Notes: generated by a model from the sequence alone, not told the origin. Counted from the stretch's first letter, positions 1 to 12,649 are shown. The stretch: 64,000 nucleotides of DNA from Aralia elata (GCA_034770075.1 CM068383.1:11311778-11375777); one strand, 5' to 3'. Numbers and translations are program-made.

Positions 1-1336
1 ATTATTAATAAAAATGTCAAACTTTCACTTATACTTGAATATTCTTCGATTTTAAAAGTATTAATTCAAGTGTTAGTTTGCAAGAAATCGGAAAAAAACA
101 TGTTAATTAAAAACAAAAATTTGCATGTTTACTATCACTATTATGAATATTGTTGTCTTGGAGTATTAATTTGAATCACTTATAATTCAATGCTAAATAT
201 TGGGTCTTAAGGAAAATTCAAGTTAAAGGCAATCAATAATGCTAAAGAAACTCTATTATGATAAATGATAATATAAATGAGTTCTTTGATACAGGAAATA
301 ACAAAAAGCTACAAACAGTCATACCTATAAGTAAAAAGATCCAGCCCAGCACGAAAAGATATTCATCGGGAGAGGGGCTGTACAAATCACGGGCTTAGAG
401 AATGCCTATAGCTCCACGACATCTTTGTTATTGGGTGGATAGCCGAGGTCACTAAAAGGCGAGGTGGCAGAATCAAGATGAGGAAAGTCAAATAAGGCGA
501 GCTCCTCAACGGGCAAAGAAAGTAAAACGTCGATGCCCCCACCCAAAGAACTATCAACTGTACCCTCCCTTTTAGGTGAAGCCTCGGGAGAATCCTTCTG
601 GGGAGGATGGAAATCAACAATAGGTTTCGAAGGATTCCCCCTCGGGGGAGGAGGATTAACTGCCATAATAGCATCAGCATCAACATGGGTGTCACCGGTA
701 CCCTCCAAGCTGTCATGAGAAGACGTTATATGTGGGCGTGAAGATGGAACTGTACTAACCACAGCAGGACCTAAGCCTACATCAGGCATGGAATCGTCAA
801 CATTAAGGCTGGCACGATCATCATGAGGTGAGGAGGACTCGACAACAATCATGTTATGTCAGGGAGGCTCACAACTAGTGGAGGTCGCCACCTTACTTGC
901 CGTACCCATAAGAAATCCAATGGGAACATCATCATCACCATCATCATCATTCTAAGCAATCTAAACACAAGGATCCTCAGCTTTACTCTGGAGCCAGTAG
1001 CTCTCATCTCTCCGACAGCAGAGGATCCCGGGGGAGGAACTCGAGGATGTACCCGCGATGAAGTCTGGAAGGATCGTGTCACCATGAAATCATGAAGTAT
1101 AATTGCCAGCCCGCTTGACAACCTCTATCAAGTATGCAACGCACTCGGTATCCCTAGGAGACAGTTTGGATGGGCTACAAGAAGCTGAAGCAACAACAGG
1201 AAGACTGCAAGATATAGAATAAGAACGTAATTTGAAAAAAAGAAAAGGTAGCAGACATACTCTAACGTAACGAATGTGCATGAAAAAAAAGCACCCGTGG
1301 GAAATCAACACAGTAAAGGCGTCATGATACGTAGAT

Positions 1337-1438
1337 CCCTACATAGCTGAATGCCCTACATGGTTGAATGCCCTACATGGTTGAATGCCCTACATGGCTG
1401 AATGCCCTACATAGCTGAATGCCCTACATAGCTGAATG
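1337..1438 (+). repeat. 17-bp tandem repeat, six copies
   Basis: Six units of CCCTACATRGYTGAATG lie head to tail. The same six-unit array is present at 20312-20413 in copy B, so it predates the duplication of this region. Confidence 0.9.
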
Positions 1439-1698
1439 CAGCGATATATGCCCGCGCTCTTTAGTATAGCCTTATACTCAACATTCCCGAGGATCTCGTC
1501 AGTCCAATGTTGCCATCCTTGAAGACGACCAGATGAGTCACACAATAAGCGAAAGGGACTGAAAGGGTATTCTTGTTTCTCTATGCACATGCGGGGAATG
1601 CGACCAGAATGGGGGAAGTCGTCCCAACCTCCGCAAGCCGCGACATAAAGAAACAGGTCTTCTTTCTCTGGTGAAGGAAAAGTTGTGCGATCATAAGT

Positions 1699-1703
1699 CC
1701 GGA
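1699..1703 (+). repeat. Target-site duplication CCGGA, left
   Basis: CCGGA precedes the TG of the Athila 5' LTR and recurs at 12143-12147 after the CA of the 3' LTR. The empty site is visible in copy B near 20675, where CCGGA occurs once. Confidence 0.95.
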
Positions 1704-2553
1704 TGATAAGTATAAAATTTGTTATGTTTTCATCTCTTAATATCTAGTCTTTTATACTTATTTGGCACCTAAATGTACTCACTATTCTTCTTTTTTGATT
1801 TAGGTTGCAAATGGAGCCATTAAATGAAAACTGTGTTATTGCCACACTTTTGGATTGTTTTGAAATTCGTCTGTCTGCTTGAGGCTCAATTTTATACTTG
1901 ATCAGGCCTTATTCTCTCAAAACTCAAAGAAGGAAAATTGTAGATCTATTTCTTAGCTTTCCGGATCATCTTGAAACGCGTAAATCGAAGCTCGGATGAG
2001 AGAGTTATGAAAATTTTACCAACATGCGTCAAAGTTGAAAATTTCAGGAAATTAAGCTTTTGGACAGATTGACCTTTGGGGCTTCGGTTGAGATTTGAAT
2101 TGTGTTAAAGTTCCCAAATGAAAATGCGGTCTTCTTGAAGTTTTTAGTAGACTTCTCAAGCTTTCTAGAATGGTATGGTGAGCAAAAATCCGAGTTCATT
2201 TGGGCCTCCAAATATTGCTTTTTATACAGCTGATCCGAATCCCGCGTGGAATGGATTTCTGTTCGGACCAGTTGTAGTATATGGGCCATAACTTGAGCTT
2301 CCCAACTCCAAATCAGGTGATTCAAAAGCCCAAATTCATTAGAAACTCCAGGGCTACAACGTTTCTTCTTTGCTCAAGTCCAAATTCGGCAGTCTACTAA
2401 TTCAAAATCAACTTGCAAGTTGCTGATCAGTTTTGGTGTCAGATTTTGACTTCTTATGAGGAGCACGTTTTTGGGTTTTTGATTGCATTAGATGGCTGAT
2501 TCACATGACCCAAATTAGTTGTTGGATCTTGAAATCTTGTACACTTGAGTGCC

Positions 2554-2561
2554 TATAAATA
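2554..2561 (+). promoter_or_regulatory. TATA box of the Athila 5' LTR
   Basis: TATAAATA in the context GCCTATAAATAGC, about 850 bp into the LTR. Transcription would be expected to start about 30 bp downstream, giving a leader that runs through the primer-binding site. The 3' LTR has the same box at 11112-11119. Confidence 0.75.
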
Positions 2562-2650
2562 GCAAGTGAAGCTAGGCTTGTATTATGCTAATTCACAAAC
2601 TAATACACACCATCTTCTTCATCTTCTTCATCTTCTCCAAATTCTAGTGT

Positions 2651-2764
2651 AATTAGTAGGGAAAGAGGATCACCTCCATAGTGAGGTTGTTGTCCTCACC
2701 CCTTCTATAAATTAGTAGGGAAAGAGGATCACCTCCATAGTGAGGTTGTTGTCCTCACCCCTTT
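2651..2764 (+). repeat. 58-bp direct duplication in LTR leader
   Basis: Two near-identical units starting AATTAGTAGGGAAAGAGG at 2651 and 2709. The 3' LTR carries the same pair at 11209-11322, so the duplication is fixed in the element. Confidence 0.9.
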
Positions 2765-3589
2765 AATAATTCAAGAAAATATTAATTGGACTTAATATGT
2801 TAGGCTAGTTCCTTTACTCAGTTCGAAGGGGATGTTGAACCTTGTTTACAGGTAATGGTTTGATTAAGTATAAGCTATTTATTCCTTCTTACATGAAGTT
2901 CATTATTGATAATCTATTTTAACTTTTGAATGATATTTATTCCAATTGGTTTAATGTGATCGATTAAGTCAATTTGATTAATTTCATCTGCTAGATTAAG
3001 GGATAGTATTACGTGTAATTGATATTGTTCCTAATCACAAGTAGAAATTAGTGATACATGATTGTGGTCAAGCTTTTGAGTATTGCTATAATTATCGGAA
3101 GACAAGTTAAATAATCCGAACTTGTGTGATTGTTGCTTGGATTAGTCTAATTCCCTAGTTCTTAATACAACTATTATATTAAATCTAGAGAGCTTGTTCT
3201 AGGTTGTATAATGGTTAGAATCTTGTGAAGAGCTTGTTTCATTAAGTGATAATCTAATGGGAGTTTCGGGTAGTAGAGCTTGTTGCTACCTAGGGCTATT
3301 AATTTCATTGAAGGATAAATATTGCTTTACTTAATTATTCTATTGTTGTAAAAAGGTGATACTGAACCGGGAGAACTGAAATCTTTAATTAATTGGTTAT
3401 TCTTATCACTTTAAATTTTGTTCTTAATAATTAGTGAAATCAAATTATAAACCCCCCCTCTTTTGGTAAACAAAGAATAATTTTAGACTAATCACTCTCT
3501 GTGGGATCGACTCTTACTTGCACCACTACATTATTATCTTTCACAAGTAAGATTTTATTTTTGGTTGCTTGCGACAGCACACCAAATTT

Positions 3590-3607
3590 TGGCGCCGTTG
3601 CCGGGGA
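3590..3607 (+). other. Primer-binding site, tRNA-Asp type
   Basis: TGGCGCCGTTGCCGGGGA begins five bases after the 5' LTR. It is the complement of the 3' end expected for a plant tRNA-Asp, the primer known for Athila elements. Confidence 0.85.
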
Positions 3608-3704
3608 GTGATTTTAGTTTATTTTTCTTTGTTATCATTATTTTTATCTTTATTTATTTTTATTTTTTTTGTACTCAGGTAATTTGAATTTCCTTTGATT
3701 GTTT

Positions 3705-5081
3705 ATGTCCAAAACTCGATCTACTAATCAAGGTGATTTAAAGTGTGATCCAGAAATAGAGAGAACCATTCGTAGATTAAGGAAAGTAGTTCGGAATAAT
3801 TGTGAAGAGAAGGACACCATGGCAGAAACCCGAACTTTGAAGGAGCTTGCGGCCCCTGCTTTGAATCAACAACCTTTATGCATAACCTTTCCTAATCTAG
3901 ATGCTAATACTCATTTTGAATTAAAATCTGGACTAATACATCTTTTACCTACTTTTCATGGTTTGGCAGGTGAAGACCCTCACAAACATTTGAAGGAATT
4001 TCATGTGGTATGCACAAGTATGAAGCCTACCGGAGTAACGGAAGAACAAATCAAGTTAAGAGCCTTTCCATTCTCTCTAAAAGATTTAGCTAAGGATTGT
4101 CTTTACTATTTACCCTCCGGAAGTATCACAAAATGGGAAGAGATGAAAAGATTATTCCTAGAAAAATATTTCCCAGCTTCAAGAGCAACCAACATTCGAA
4201 AAGAAATTTGTGGTGTGAGGCAGAATAATGGAGAAACCCTTTACGAGTATTGGGAACGTTTTAAGAAACTATGTGCAAGTTGCCCCCATCATCAAATTAG
4301 TGATCAACTCCTCATCCAATACTACTATGAAGGTCTTTTAGCTACAGATAGGAGCATGATTGATGCTGCTAGTGGAGGAGCTCTGGTGGACAAGACTCCC
4401 GAGGCTGCAAGAAATCTCATTGCAAATATGGCAGCTAATTCTCAACAATTTGGCAGTCGACTTAATTTCTCACCTAGGAATGTGAATGAGGTAAAAGTTT
4501 CTACTATTGAACAACAAATTGCAAGTCTAACTTCTCTTGTTCGTCAAATGGCTACAGGAAACATGCCAGCAGCAAAAGCTTGTGGTATTTGTTTGTTAAC
4601 AAATCACAATACAGATGCATGCCCAACACTGCAAGAGGATGATAATATGCAACAGGCAAATGCAGTGGGGAATTATCAAGGACAACCTCAGAGAAAATAT
4701 GATCCTTACTCTAACACTTACAATTCCGGATGGAGGGATCATCCCAATTTGAGCTATGGAGGTACTAGGCCACCAGTGCAAGGTGTTTTCCCAAATGGGC
4801 AGCAAAGTTTTCAACCAGCTCAACCACAGTACCAACCTAGACAAGTTGCTCCTGTTAATTCTGGAACATCTCTTGAGGACATGTTCAAGGCATTCATGAA
4901 TCAAACACAACAATTTCAGCAAGAGACAAGGACTTCCATCCACAATCTAGAAAATCAGATGAGTCAACTTGCTACGACAGTTGGTCGATTGGACTCTCAA
5001 AGTTCAGGGAAGCTACCTTCTCAAACTATTGTTAATCCGAGAGAGAATGCATGTGCCATAACTTTGAAGAGTGGAAAATAA
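3705..5081 (+). CDS. gag: Athila Gag
   Basis: Gag forms the virus-like particle in which the element's RNA is copied. The first ATG in frame is at 3705, giving 458 codons that end at TAA 5079-5081. The N-terminal half holds the plant retrotransposon Gag core (around residues 70-200, with W-E-x-x-K and a Y-E-Y-W-E-R-F motif). A zinc knuckle C-x2-C-x4-H-x4-C lies at about residues 293-306, followed by a Gln/Pro-rich stretch and a short helical tail. Pol follows in the same frame directly after the stop. Related Athila elements usually read through this point in one polyprotein, so the TAA may be a recent nonsense change, or it may be a real readthrough site. Confidence 0.92.
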   Translation: MSKTRSTNQGDLKCDPEIERTIRRLRKVVRNNCEEKDTMAETRTLKELAAPALNQQPLCITFPNLDANTHFELKSGLIHLLPTFHGLAGEDPHKHLKEFHVVCTSMKPTGVTEEQIKLRAFPFSLKDLAKDCLYYLPSGSITKWEEMKRLFLEKYFPASRATNIRKEICGVRQNNGETLYEYWERFKKLCASCPHHQISDQLLIQYYYEGLLATDRSMIDAASGGALVDKTPEAARNLIANMAANSQQFGSRLNFSPRNVNEVKVSTIEQQIASLTSLVRQMATGNMPAAKACGICLLTNHNTDACPTLQEDDNMQQANAVGNYQGQPQRKYDPYSNTYNSGWRDHPNLSYGGTRPPVQGVFPNGQQSFQPAQPQYQPRQVAPVNSGTSLEDMFKAFMNQTQQFQQETRTSIHNLENQMSQLATTVGRLDSQSSGKLPSQTIVNPRENACAITLKSGK

Positions 5082-8000
5082 TTGGAAGCACCAAAAGTTA
5101 CTTGTGAACTTGAGGAAGATAAGGCTAAGGAGGATGCAGAAATATCAAAGGTAAAACCTAACACTCATGTTCAGCTAAAGACTAATCCTTTACCTTTTCC
5201 TCCCAGGAATCCTAAAACTTCAAAAAAGGATGAGCAAGAAAAAGAAATTCTAGAAACTTTCAGGAAGGTAGAGGTGAATATTCCTTTACTAGATGCAATT
5301 AAGCAAATGCCCAGGTATGCAAAATTTTTGAAAGAATTATGCACTAACAAAAGAAAATTAAAAAATGATGAAAGAGTCATTGTTGGTGAGAATGTATCAG
5401 CAGTCCTTCAAAGAAAAATGCCCCCTAAATGTAAAGATCCAGGCATGTTTACAATTCCATGTAGAATAGGTAATACCAGATTTGAGAAAGCTATGCTAGA
5501 TTTAGGAGCTTCAATTAATGTCATGCCATTATCTATTTTTGCTTCTTTAAATCTCGATCCTTTGAAACAAACTGGTGTTATTATTCAATTGGCTGATCGT
5601 ACTAACACTTACCCCCAAGGGGTAATTGAAGATGTCTTGGTGCAGGTGAATGAACTAATCTTTCCTGCAGATTTTTACATAGTGGATATGGATGATGATA
5701 AATCCCCAAATCCCGCACATATACTTTTAGGGAGGCCATTTTTGAAAACAGCAAGGACTATGATTGATGTGCACAATGGAACCTTAACCATGGAGTTTGG
5801 TGGTGAAAAGATACAATTCAACATATATGAGGCCATGAGGTATCCTAGTGATATTCACCCTGTTTTTTCTATTGATGTACTTGACTCTTTAGTGCAGAAG
5901 TCTTTTGAACAAACACAAAGGGAAAGTTTGGAGGTCGCTATCACCAACAGTCTGGAATTAGATAAAGAAGAAGAGATTGAGCAGAATCAGGACTTGAAAG
6001 AGACTGTAGCTGCATTACATTCTTTACCTAAAACCTCAGCTAAATATGCAGTTTATTCTATTCAATTGCCCAGTTCTCATCAAAAGTTATTACCATCTGT
6101 TGTGCAGGCCCCAACCTTAGAACTGAAACCATTACCTGCACACTTGAAGTATGCATTTTTAGGGAAGAATGAGACGCTACCAGTGATTATCGCTAACAAT
6201 CTAACCAAAGTACACGAAGATAAACTGCTCAGAGTCCTAAGGGACCATATAACAGTCTTTGGTTGGACTATAGTAGATATCAAAGGTATCAGTCCTGCTA
6301 CGTGCATGCATAGAATCCTTTTAGAAGATGGAGCCAAGCCCACTAGAGATGCACAAAGAAGACTTAATCCACCCATGATGGAGGTAGTGAAGAAGGAGGT
6401 GCTGAAATTACTTGATGCAGGTATAATTTATCCCATCTCAGACAGTCAATGGGTAAGTCCAGTACAGGTAGTACCAAAGAAATCTGGAATCACAGTCATC
6501 AAAAATGATGATAATGAGTTGGTGCCTACACGTATGCAGACAGGATGGAGAGTTTGTATTGATTACAGGAAGTTAAATGTTGTAACTAGAAAGGATCACT
6601 TTCCTCTTCCTTTTATTGATCAAATGTTGGAAAGATTAGCTGGGCATGCTTATTACTGTTTTCTAGATGGTTTTTCAGGTTATAACCAAATTGTGATTGC
6701 ACCCGAAGACCAAGAAAAGACCACATTCACATGTCCTTTTGGTACATTTGCGTATCGTAGAATGTCCTTTGGACTGTGTAATGCACCAGGTACCTTCCAA
6801 CGATGTATGGTAAACATCTTTTCTGATTTTCTTGAAAACTGCATTGAAGTATTTATGGATGACTTCACAATACATGGTGATTCTTTAGATGTATGCCTCG
6901 ACAATCTGACTCGTGTGCTAGATAGATGCTTAGAAACTAATCTTGTTCTTAATTGGGAAAAGTGTCACTTTATGGTGGAACAAGGTATAGTACTTGGCCA
7001 TGTGGTTTCAGCTAAAGGATTAGAAGTGGATAAAGCTAAGATAGAAATTGTTACTGCTCTGCCTTACCCCGTCAGTGTGCGGGAGATTCGTTCTTTCCTT
7101 GGTCATGCAGGTTTCTATCGTAGATTTATCAAGGACTTCTCAAAAATAGCTTTGCCATTGTGTAAGTTGCTACAAAAGGATGTGGAATTCCAATTTGATG
7201 ACGAGTGCAAGGAGGCGTTTGACAAATTAAAGAAGCTATTGACCTCGGCACCAATGATACAACCACCAAATTGGAAGTTTCCATTTGAGATCATGTGTGA
7301 TGCAAGCAACTATGCAGTAGGAGCTGTCTTAGGCCAAAGGGTTGACAAAGTTGTCCATGCCATTTACTATGCTTCTAGGACTCTAAATGCTGCTCAGATT
7401 AATTACACTACAACTGAAAAAGAACTCTTATCTGTTGTATTTGCTTTAGACAAGTTTAGATCATATTTGCTTGGTACTAAAGTTGTAGTTTATTCTGACC
7501 ATGCTGCTCTCAGGTATTTGCTAACCAAGAAGGAATCCAAACCAAGAATCATTAGATGGATTCTATTGCTACAAGAATTTGACTTGGAGATCAAGGATAA
7601 GAAAGGAGCGGACAACTTGGTGGCGGATCACTTGAGCAGGCTGATTAAGAATGAAGAGGCGCTACCATTGCATGATTCTTTTCCAGATGAGCATTTATTT
7701 TCCATTGATGAGGCTATACCTTGGTATGCCAATATCGTAAATTACTTAGTGAGTGCCTATGTTCCTAGTGAGTCCTCTAAATTCCAAAAAGAAAAGCTTA
7801 AGAGTGATGCCAAATATTATATATGGGATGATCCATACTTATGGAAATTTTGTGCTGACCAGATAGTTAGAAGGTGTGTGCCTAAAAGTGAGTTTTTATC
7901 TATTCTAACTTTTTGTCACTCTTATGCTTGTGGAGGCCATTTTGGACCTAAAAGAACAGCTCATAAGGTTTTGGAATGTGGTTTCTTTTGGCCGACTATT

Positions 8001-9017
8001 TTTAAGGACTCTTATCAGTTCTGTAAGTCATGTGAAAGTTGTCAAAAGACAGGAAATATATCAAGTAGGAATCAAATGCCACAAACACCTATTTTAATTG
8101 TTGAAATTTTTGATGTTTGGGGTATTGATTTTATGGGACCATTTCCTGCTTCTTATGGTAATGTTTACATTCTTTTGGCTGTTGATTATGTTTCTAAATG
8201 GGTAGAAGCTAAAGCCACCAGGACTGATGACTCTAAAGTTGTTGCAGATTTTATCAAGTCTAACATATTTGTTAGGTTTGGAACGCTAAGGGCCATAATC
8301 AGTGATAAGGGAACCCACTTCTGCAATAGGATGCTAGCGACACTATTCAAGAAATATAATGTGATGCATAAAGTTTCTACATCCTACCATCCACAGAGCA
8401 ATGGGCAGGCTGAGGTATCCAACCGGGAGGTCAAGTCTATTTTGGAAAAAGTAGTCAAACCGAGTAGAAAAGATTGGAGTCTGAGGTTAGAAGATGCACT
8501 TTGGGCCTATAGAACAACTTACAAAACTCCAATAGGTATGTCACCTTATAGGTTAGTATTTGGGAAACCATGTCATCTACCAGTGGAGTTAGAACACAAG
8601 GCTTTTTGGGCAGTTAGACAATGTAATATGAGCTTAGATTCAGCTGGAGTCCATAGGAAGTTGCAGTTGCAAGAGCTAGAGGAATTAAGGAATGATGCAT
8701 ACGAGAGCTCTAAAATTTACAAAGAGAAAACAAAAGCCTTTCATGACAAGAAGATTACTAGGAAGAACTTTGTTGTTGGACAGAAAGTTCTCCTTTATCA
8801 TTCAAGGCTAAAATTATTTCCAGGTAAGTTGCGCTCCCGTTGGGTCGGGCCTTTTATTATTACTGACATTTTTAATCATGGTGCAGTGGAAATTCAAAGT
8901 CCAAGCACAGGGAAGATTTTTAAAGTGAATGGTCACAGGCTCAAACCCTTCTATGAAGGATATCAAATGGAGAATATTGAGCTGCTGGATTTGGTGGATC
9001 CAGTTTATGAAGATTGA
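5082..9017 (+). CDS. pol: Athila Pol: protease, RT, RNase H, integrase
   Basis: The frame is open for 1311 codons with no internal break and has no ATG of its own near the start, so it needs readthrough of the gag stop. Numbered from 5082: aspartic protease with DLGAS at 140-144; reverse transcriptase with FMDD at 591-594; RNase H with its first Asp at about 740 in CDASN; integrase zinc domain (H-H-C-C) at about 940-990; integrase catalytic triad D1016, D1075, E1111, with the last two 35 residues apart. The tail carries the integrase C-terminal region (GPF, then [10 protein letters not shown]). No chromodomain is seen, as expected for Athila. Enzymatically it looks intact. Confidence 0.95.
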   Translation: MEAPKVTCELEEDKAKEDAEISKVKPNTHVQLKTNPLPFPPRNPKTSKKDEQEKEILETFRKVEVNIPLLDAIKQMPRYAKFLKELCTNKRKLKNDERVIVGENVSAVLQRKMPPKCKDPGMFTIPCRIGNTRFEKAMLDLGASINVMPLSIFASLNLDPLKQTGVIIQLADRTNTYPQGVIEDVLVQVNELIFPADFYIVDMDDDKSPNPAHILLGRPFLKTARTMIDVHNGTLTMEFGGEKIQFNIYEAMRYPSDIHPVFSIDVLDSLVQKSFEQTQRESLEVAITNSLELDKEEEIEQNQDLKETVAALHSLPKTSAKYAVYSIQLPSSHQKLLPSVVQAPTLELKPLPAHLKYAFLGKNETLPVIIANNLTKVHEDKLLRVLRDHITVFGWTIVDIKGISPATCMHRILLEDGAKPTRDAQRRLNPPMMEVVKKEVLKLLDAGIIYPISDSQWVSPVQVVPKKSGITVIKNDDNELVPTRMQTGWRVCIDYRKLNVVTRKDHFPLPFIDQMLERLAGHAYYCFLDGFSGYNQIVIAPEDQEKTTFTCPFGTFAYRRMSFGLCNAPGTFQRCMVNIFSDFLENCIEVFMDDFTIHGDSLDVCLDNLTRVLDRCLETNLVLNWEKCHFMVEQGIVLGHVVSAKGLEVDKAKIEIVTALPYPVSVREIRSFLGHAGFYRRFIKDFSKIALPLCKLLQKDVEFQFDDECKEAFDKLKKLLTSAPMIQPPNWKFPFEIMCDASNYAVGAVLGQRVDKVVHAIYYASRTLNAAQINYTTTEKELLSVVFALDKFRSYLLGTKVVVYSDHAALRYLLTKKESKPRIIRWILLLQEFDLEIKDKKGADNLVADHLSRLIKNEEALPLHDSFPDEHLFSIDEAIPWYANIVNYLVSAYVPSESSKFQKEKLKSDAKYYIWDDPYLWKFCADQIVRRCVPKSEFLSILTFCHSYACGGHFGPKRTAHKVLECGFFWPTIFKDSYQFCKSCESCQKTGNISSRNQMPQTPILIVEIFDVWGIDFMGPFPASYGNVYILLAVDYVSKWVEAKATRTDDSKVVADFIKSNIFVRFGTLRAIISDKGTHFCNRMLATLFKKYNVMHKVSTSYHPQSNGQAEVSNREVKSILEKVVKPSRKDWSLRLEDALWAYRTTYKTPIGMSPYRLVFGKPCHLPVELEHKAFWAVRQCNMSLDSAGVHRKLQLQELEELRNDAYESSKIYKEKTKAFHDKKITRKNFVVGQKVLLYHSRLKLFPGKLRSRWVGPFIITDIFNHGAVEIQSPSTGKIFKVNGHRLKPFYEGYQMENIELLDLVDPVYED

Positions 9018-10248
9018 GAGGTTTAATGTCAAGTCAATGACAATAAACAAAGGCGCTGCTTGGGAGGCAACCCAAGGGGAGTTCATTTCTTTTTATTTTC
9101 GCATTTATATTTCGGTTATGTTGTTTTTCTTTTCTTTGCATTTTACTTTACATTAGGGACAATGTAAGTTTTAAATGTGGGGGAAGGATTTAGGAAAAAT
9201 ATATAATAAAATAAAAAAAATTAAGTTTGATTTTGTTAGTTTGAATTTTAAATTTTGTGGGTATATTCTCTGCAAACCCTCACGAGACAAAACTCGTCCA
9301 CTTAGGGTAACCTTGGGGTTTAAAGGCTTGTTGTACATGCTAAGTGCAATCGTGTTTCCTACGAAAATGGGGTAATTTTTAAAATAAGTCACTTGAGCAA
9401 TGAGTTAATTTGGATTTTGATTTTTGACCAATGATAAAATCTTGATTCTCGTTGATAACATTTTGGAAAATTTATACACATTGTGGAGTTTGAATTTGGT
9501 TTTCTTTGTTGATTTTTACTTTATTTGAGACCCTTTAATTTCTTTGCACTTATCCACTTGGTCGGCCTAGTTTTAACTTGGAAAGGATTTTATTTATTTA
9601 TTTATTTCGATTGAATGTCGAGGGGAGAAATTCTTGAACTCTATCATTTGTTTGATCATAACTTGAAGTAAACATGAGGTCTTATTTAAGAAAAGGGAAA
9701 TGATTTAGGCAAAAGTTAGATGCTTGATTTAAAAAAAAAGAGAAGAAAAAGAAAAATTATGATTCATGTGGTGAATTGAGATGAAGCGTAAAACGCACTC
9801 ATTCATAAACACGTGACATGCGAGATGGAGCGTAAAACGCACTCGTTGGTAAGACGGAGCATAAAATGCACTTACCAAAGGAAGAAAAAGCCTATTGATC
9901 TCTACTGTTATTTGCTTATGTTAATTGCGAGTAGTGGTGAAAATAGGTGTTTAGAGTTTTTCTTTCTCCTTCAAGGCTTTGATTTCATAAATTTTTCTAA
10001 GTTTTAATTGGTTTGATACATGTGGATTCACACACACACACGAAGGGTTAAGAGTAGAGTAAGATTGATAAGTAAGCTTGAATTTTAGATGAAGCGGTGT
10101 TTTGAAGTTTTTCAAGAGTTACTGTTTTGAATCTTTGAGGTTAATGTTGAAGTTCATTTTAATTTGTGGCTCAAGGTTGTCAAGTTAGATTAGTTGAATT
10201 TTTTGTTATAGTTTATTTTTGTTTTGCCCGAGGACGTGCAAAAGATAA
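9018..10248 (+). other. Noncoding 3' internal region of Athila
   Basis: AT-rich, without an ORF above about 75 codons in a meaningful frame. Three imperfect repeats of GAGCGTAAAACGCACT type lie at about 9780-9880 and a short (AC)n at 10030-10040. Many Athila elements carry an env-like ORF here; this one does not. Confidence 0.8.
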
Positions 10249-10261
10249 GTGTGGGGGAATT
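10249..10261 (+). other. Polypurine tract of Athila
   Basis: GTGTGGGGGAATT directly precedes the TG of the 3' LTR. It is the expected plus-strand priming site. Confidence 0.85.
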
Positions 10262-12142
10262 TGATAAGTATAAAATTTGTTATGTTTTTATCTCTTAATA
10301 TCTAGTCTTTTATACTTATTTGGCACCTAAATGTACTCACTATTCTTATATTTTGATTTAGGTTGCAAATGGAGCCATTAAATGAAAACTGTGTTATTGC
10401 CACACTTTTGGATTGTTTTGAAATTCGTCTGTCTGCTTGAGGCTCAATTTTATACTTGATCAGACCTTATTCTCTCAAAACTCAAAGAAGGAAAATTGTA
10501 GATCTATTTCTTAGCTTTCCGGATCATCTTGAAACGCCTAAATCGAAGCTCGGATGAGAGAGTTATGAAAATTTTACCAACATGCGTCAAAGTTGAAAAT
10601 TTCAGGAAATTAAGCTTTTGGACAGATTGACCTTTGGGGCTTCGGTTGAGATTTGAATTGTGTTAAAGTTCCCAAATGAAAATGCGGTCTTCTTGAAGTT
10701 TTTATTAGACTTCTCAAGCTTTCTAGAATGGTATGGTGAGCAAAAATCCGAGTTCATTTGGGCCTCCAAATATTGCTTTTTATACAGCTGATCCGAATCC
10801 CGCGTGGAATGGATTTCTGTTCGGACCAGTTGTAGTATATGGGCCATAACTTGAGCTTCCCAACTCCAAATCAGGTGATTCAAAAGCCCAAATTCATTAG
10901 AAACGCCAGGGCTACAACGTTTCTTCTTTGCTCAAGTCCAAATTCGGCAGTCTACTAATTCAAAATCAACTTGCAAGTTGCTGATCAGTTTTGGTGTCAG
11001 ATTTTGACTTCTTATGAGGAGCACGTTTTTGGGTTTTTGATTGCATTAGATGGCTGATTCACATGACCCAAATTAGTTGTTGGATCTTGAAATCTTGTAC
11101 ACTTGAGTGCCTATAAATAGCAAGTGAAGCTAGGCTTGTATTTTGCTAATTCACAAACTAATACACACCATCTTCTTCATCTTCTTCATCTTCTCCAAAT
11201 TCTAGTGTAATTAGTAGGGAAAGAGGATCACCTCCATAGTGAGGTTGTTGTCCTCACCCCTTTTATAAATTAGTAGGGAAAGAGGATCACCTCCATAGTG
11301 AGGTTGTTGTCCTCACCCCTTTAATAATTCAAGAAAATATTAATTGGACTTAATATGTTAGGCTAGTTCCTTTACTCAGTTCGAAGGGGATGTTGAACCT
11401 TGTTTACAGGTAATGGTTTGATTAAGTATAAGCTATTTATTCCTTCTTACATGAAGTTCATTATTGATAATCTATTTTAACTTTTGAATGATATTTATTC
11501 CAATTGGTTTAATGTGATCGATTAAGTCAATTTGATTAATTTCATCTACTAGATTAAGGGATAGTATTACGTGTAATTGATATTGTTCCTAATCACAAGT
11601 AGAAATTAGTGATACATGATTGTGGTCAAGCTTTTGAGTATTGCTATAATTATCGGAAGACAAGTTAAATAATCCGAACTTGTGTGATTGTTGCTTGGAT
11701 TAGTCTAATTCCCTAGTTCTTAATACAACTATTATATTAAATCTAGAGAGCTTGTTCTAGGTTGTATAATGGTTAGAATCTTGTGAAGAGCTTGTTTCAT
11801 TAAGTGATAATCTAATGGGAGTTTCGGGTAGTAGAGCTTGTTGCTACCTAGGGCTATTAATTTCATTGAAGGATAAATATTGCTTTACTTAATTATTCTA
11901 TTGTTGTAAAAAGGTGATACTGAACCGGGAGAACTGAAATCTTTAATTAATTGGTTATTCTTATCACTTTAAATTTTGTTCTTAATAATTAGTGAAATCA
12001 AATTATAAACCCCCCCTCTTTTGGTAAACAAAGAATAATTTTAGACTAATCACTCTCTGTGGGATCGACTCTTACTTGCACCACTACATTATTATCTTTC
12101 ACAAGTAAGATTTTATTTTTGGTTGCTTGCGACAGCACACCA
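10262..12142 (+). repeat. Athila 3' LTR
   Basis: 1881 bp, same ends and length as the 5' LTR, with about 10 substitutions seen by eye. TATA box at 11112-11119. Followed by the CCGGA duplication at 12143-12147. Confidence 0.95.
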
Positions 12143-12649
12143 CCGGACATGCTCCCAAAAAGTGTCAAAGGGCCCAAAGAAGGGAGCCTTTCCCCAATCA
12201 TTGACGAAGGGAATTACCCTGGAAGTCTTCAAATCTTCAGAACATCCGGTAGACGAGGTCTGCAAGTAAGAAAGACTCCACATGAGGATACTAAGGATGT
12301 CAAGTAAGACATATGAACTTGAGTAGGCTTACCATGGCAAAGGGAGAATTTGAGCCTTTCACTTGAGAATACCTAAAAATAAGAAGAAAAGAAGTCAGGG
12401 AAGGATCAAAATCACAATTATGGAAGAAAAACAAGATTTAAAAAATTTTCAAAAAAACTTCGGACAGCCAAAAGGCATCCTTCGGAGCCATTTTTTGGAA
12501 TATTTTGACATGTGTCATGGCCGTTAGCGATAACTTTTGAAGAGCTCATCGATACGGTCGTTTTGATATATTATGGGCCCCGAGACTCCAAACGGAACAA
12601 AAGTTATTGTCAAAACAGCGATCACGATTCCCAATGTTTAAATTTTGGT

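Larger units (their letters stand above)
406..1703 (-). pseudogene. Antisense ORF relic of the Tat-like element, copy A
   Basis: On the minus strand a run of open segments (852-406, 1121-849, 1311-1090, 1590-1390) matches the better preserved copy at 20814-19387. The segment at 852-406 codes for 148 residues rich in Ser, Pro and Asp, and only a few residues differ between the copies. Frames change and stops occur between segments, so no single protein is made now. The Athila insertion at 1704 separates its 5' part, which continues at about 12143-12280. Tat-lineage elements are known to carry additional ORFs antisense to pol in this position; membership of that group is inferred from location and orientation. 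Confidence 0.45.
1704..3584 (+). repeat. Athila 5' LTR
   Basis: It begins TGATAAGTATAAAA and ends GACAGCACACCA, 1881 bp. The same sequence recurs at 10262-12142. A TATA box lies at 2554 and a 58-bp duplication at 2651-2764. The open frame on the minus strand near 2044-2325 exists in both LTRs but has no coding character. Confidence 0.95.
1704..12142 (+). mobile_element. Near-complete Athila-lineage Ty3/gypsy retrotransposon
   Basis: The element is 10,439 bp with two 1881-bp LTRs, a tRNA-Asp-type primer-binding site, gag, pol (protease, reverse transcriptase, RNase H, integrase) and a polypurine tract. The 5-bp duplication CCGGA flanks it. By eye the LTRs differ at about 10 positions and have no length difference, so insertion is recent. 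Gag and pol are in one frame but separated by a single TAA. The roughly 1.2 kb between pol and the 3' LTR has no env-like ORF, which many Athila elements carry. Lineage is called from the Gag sequence, DLGAS protease, FMDD reverse transcriptase and integrase C-terminal region. Confidence 0.93.

Noticed and set aside
406..852. A host gene with Ser/Pro-rich protein
   Set aside because: The same ORF is at 19387-19833 inside the second copy of the Tat-like region, so it belongs to the element.
2044..2325. 93-codon minus-strand ORF, also at 10602-10883
   Set aside because: Present twice only because the Athila LTR is; one residue changes between copies and there is no coding bias.
9018..10248. 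An env-like ORF of Athila
   Set aside because: No open frame above about 75 codons and no signal peptide or membrane segment in sense orientation.
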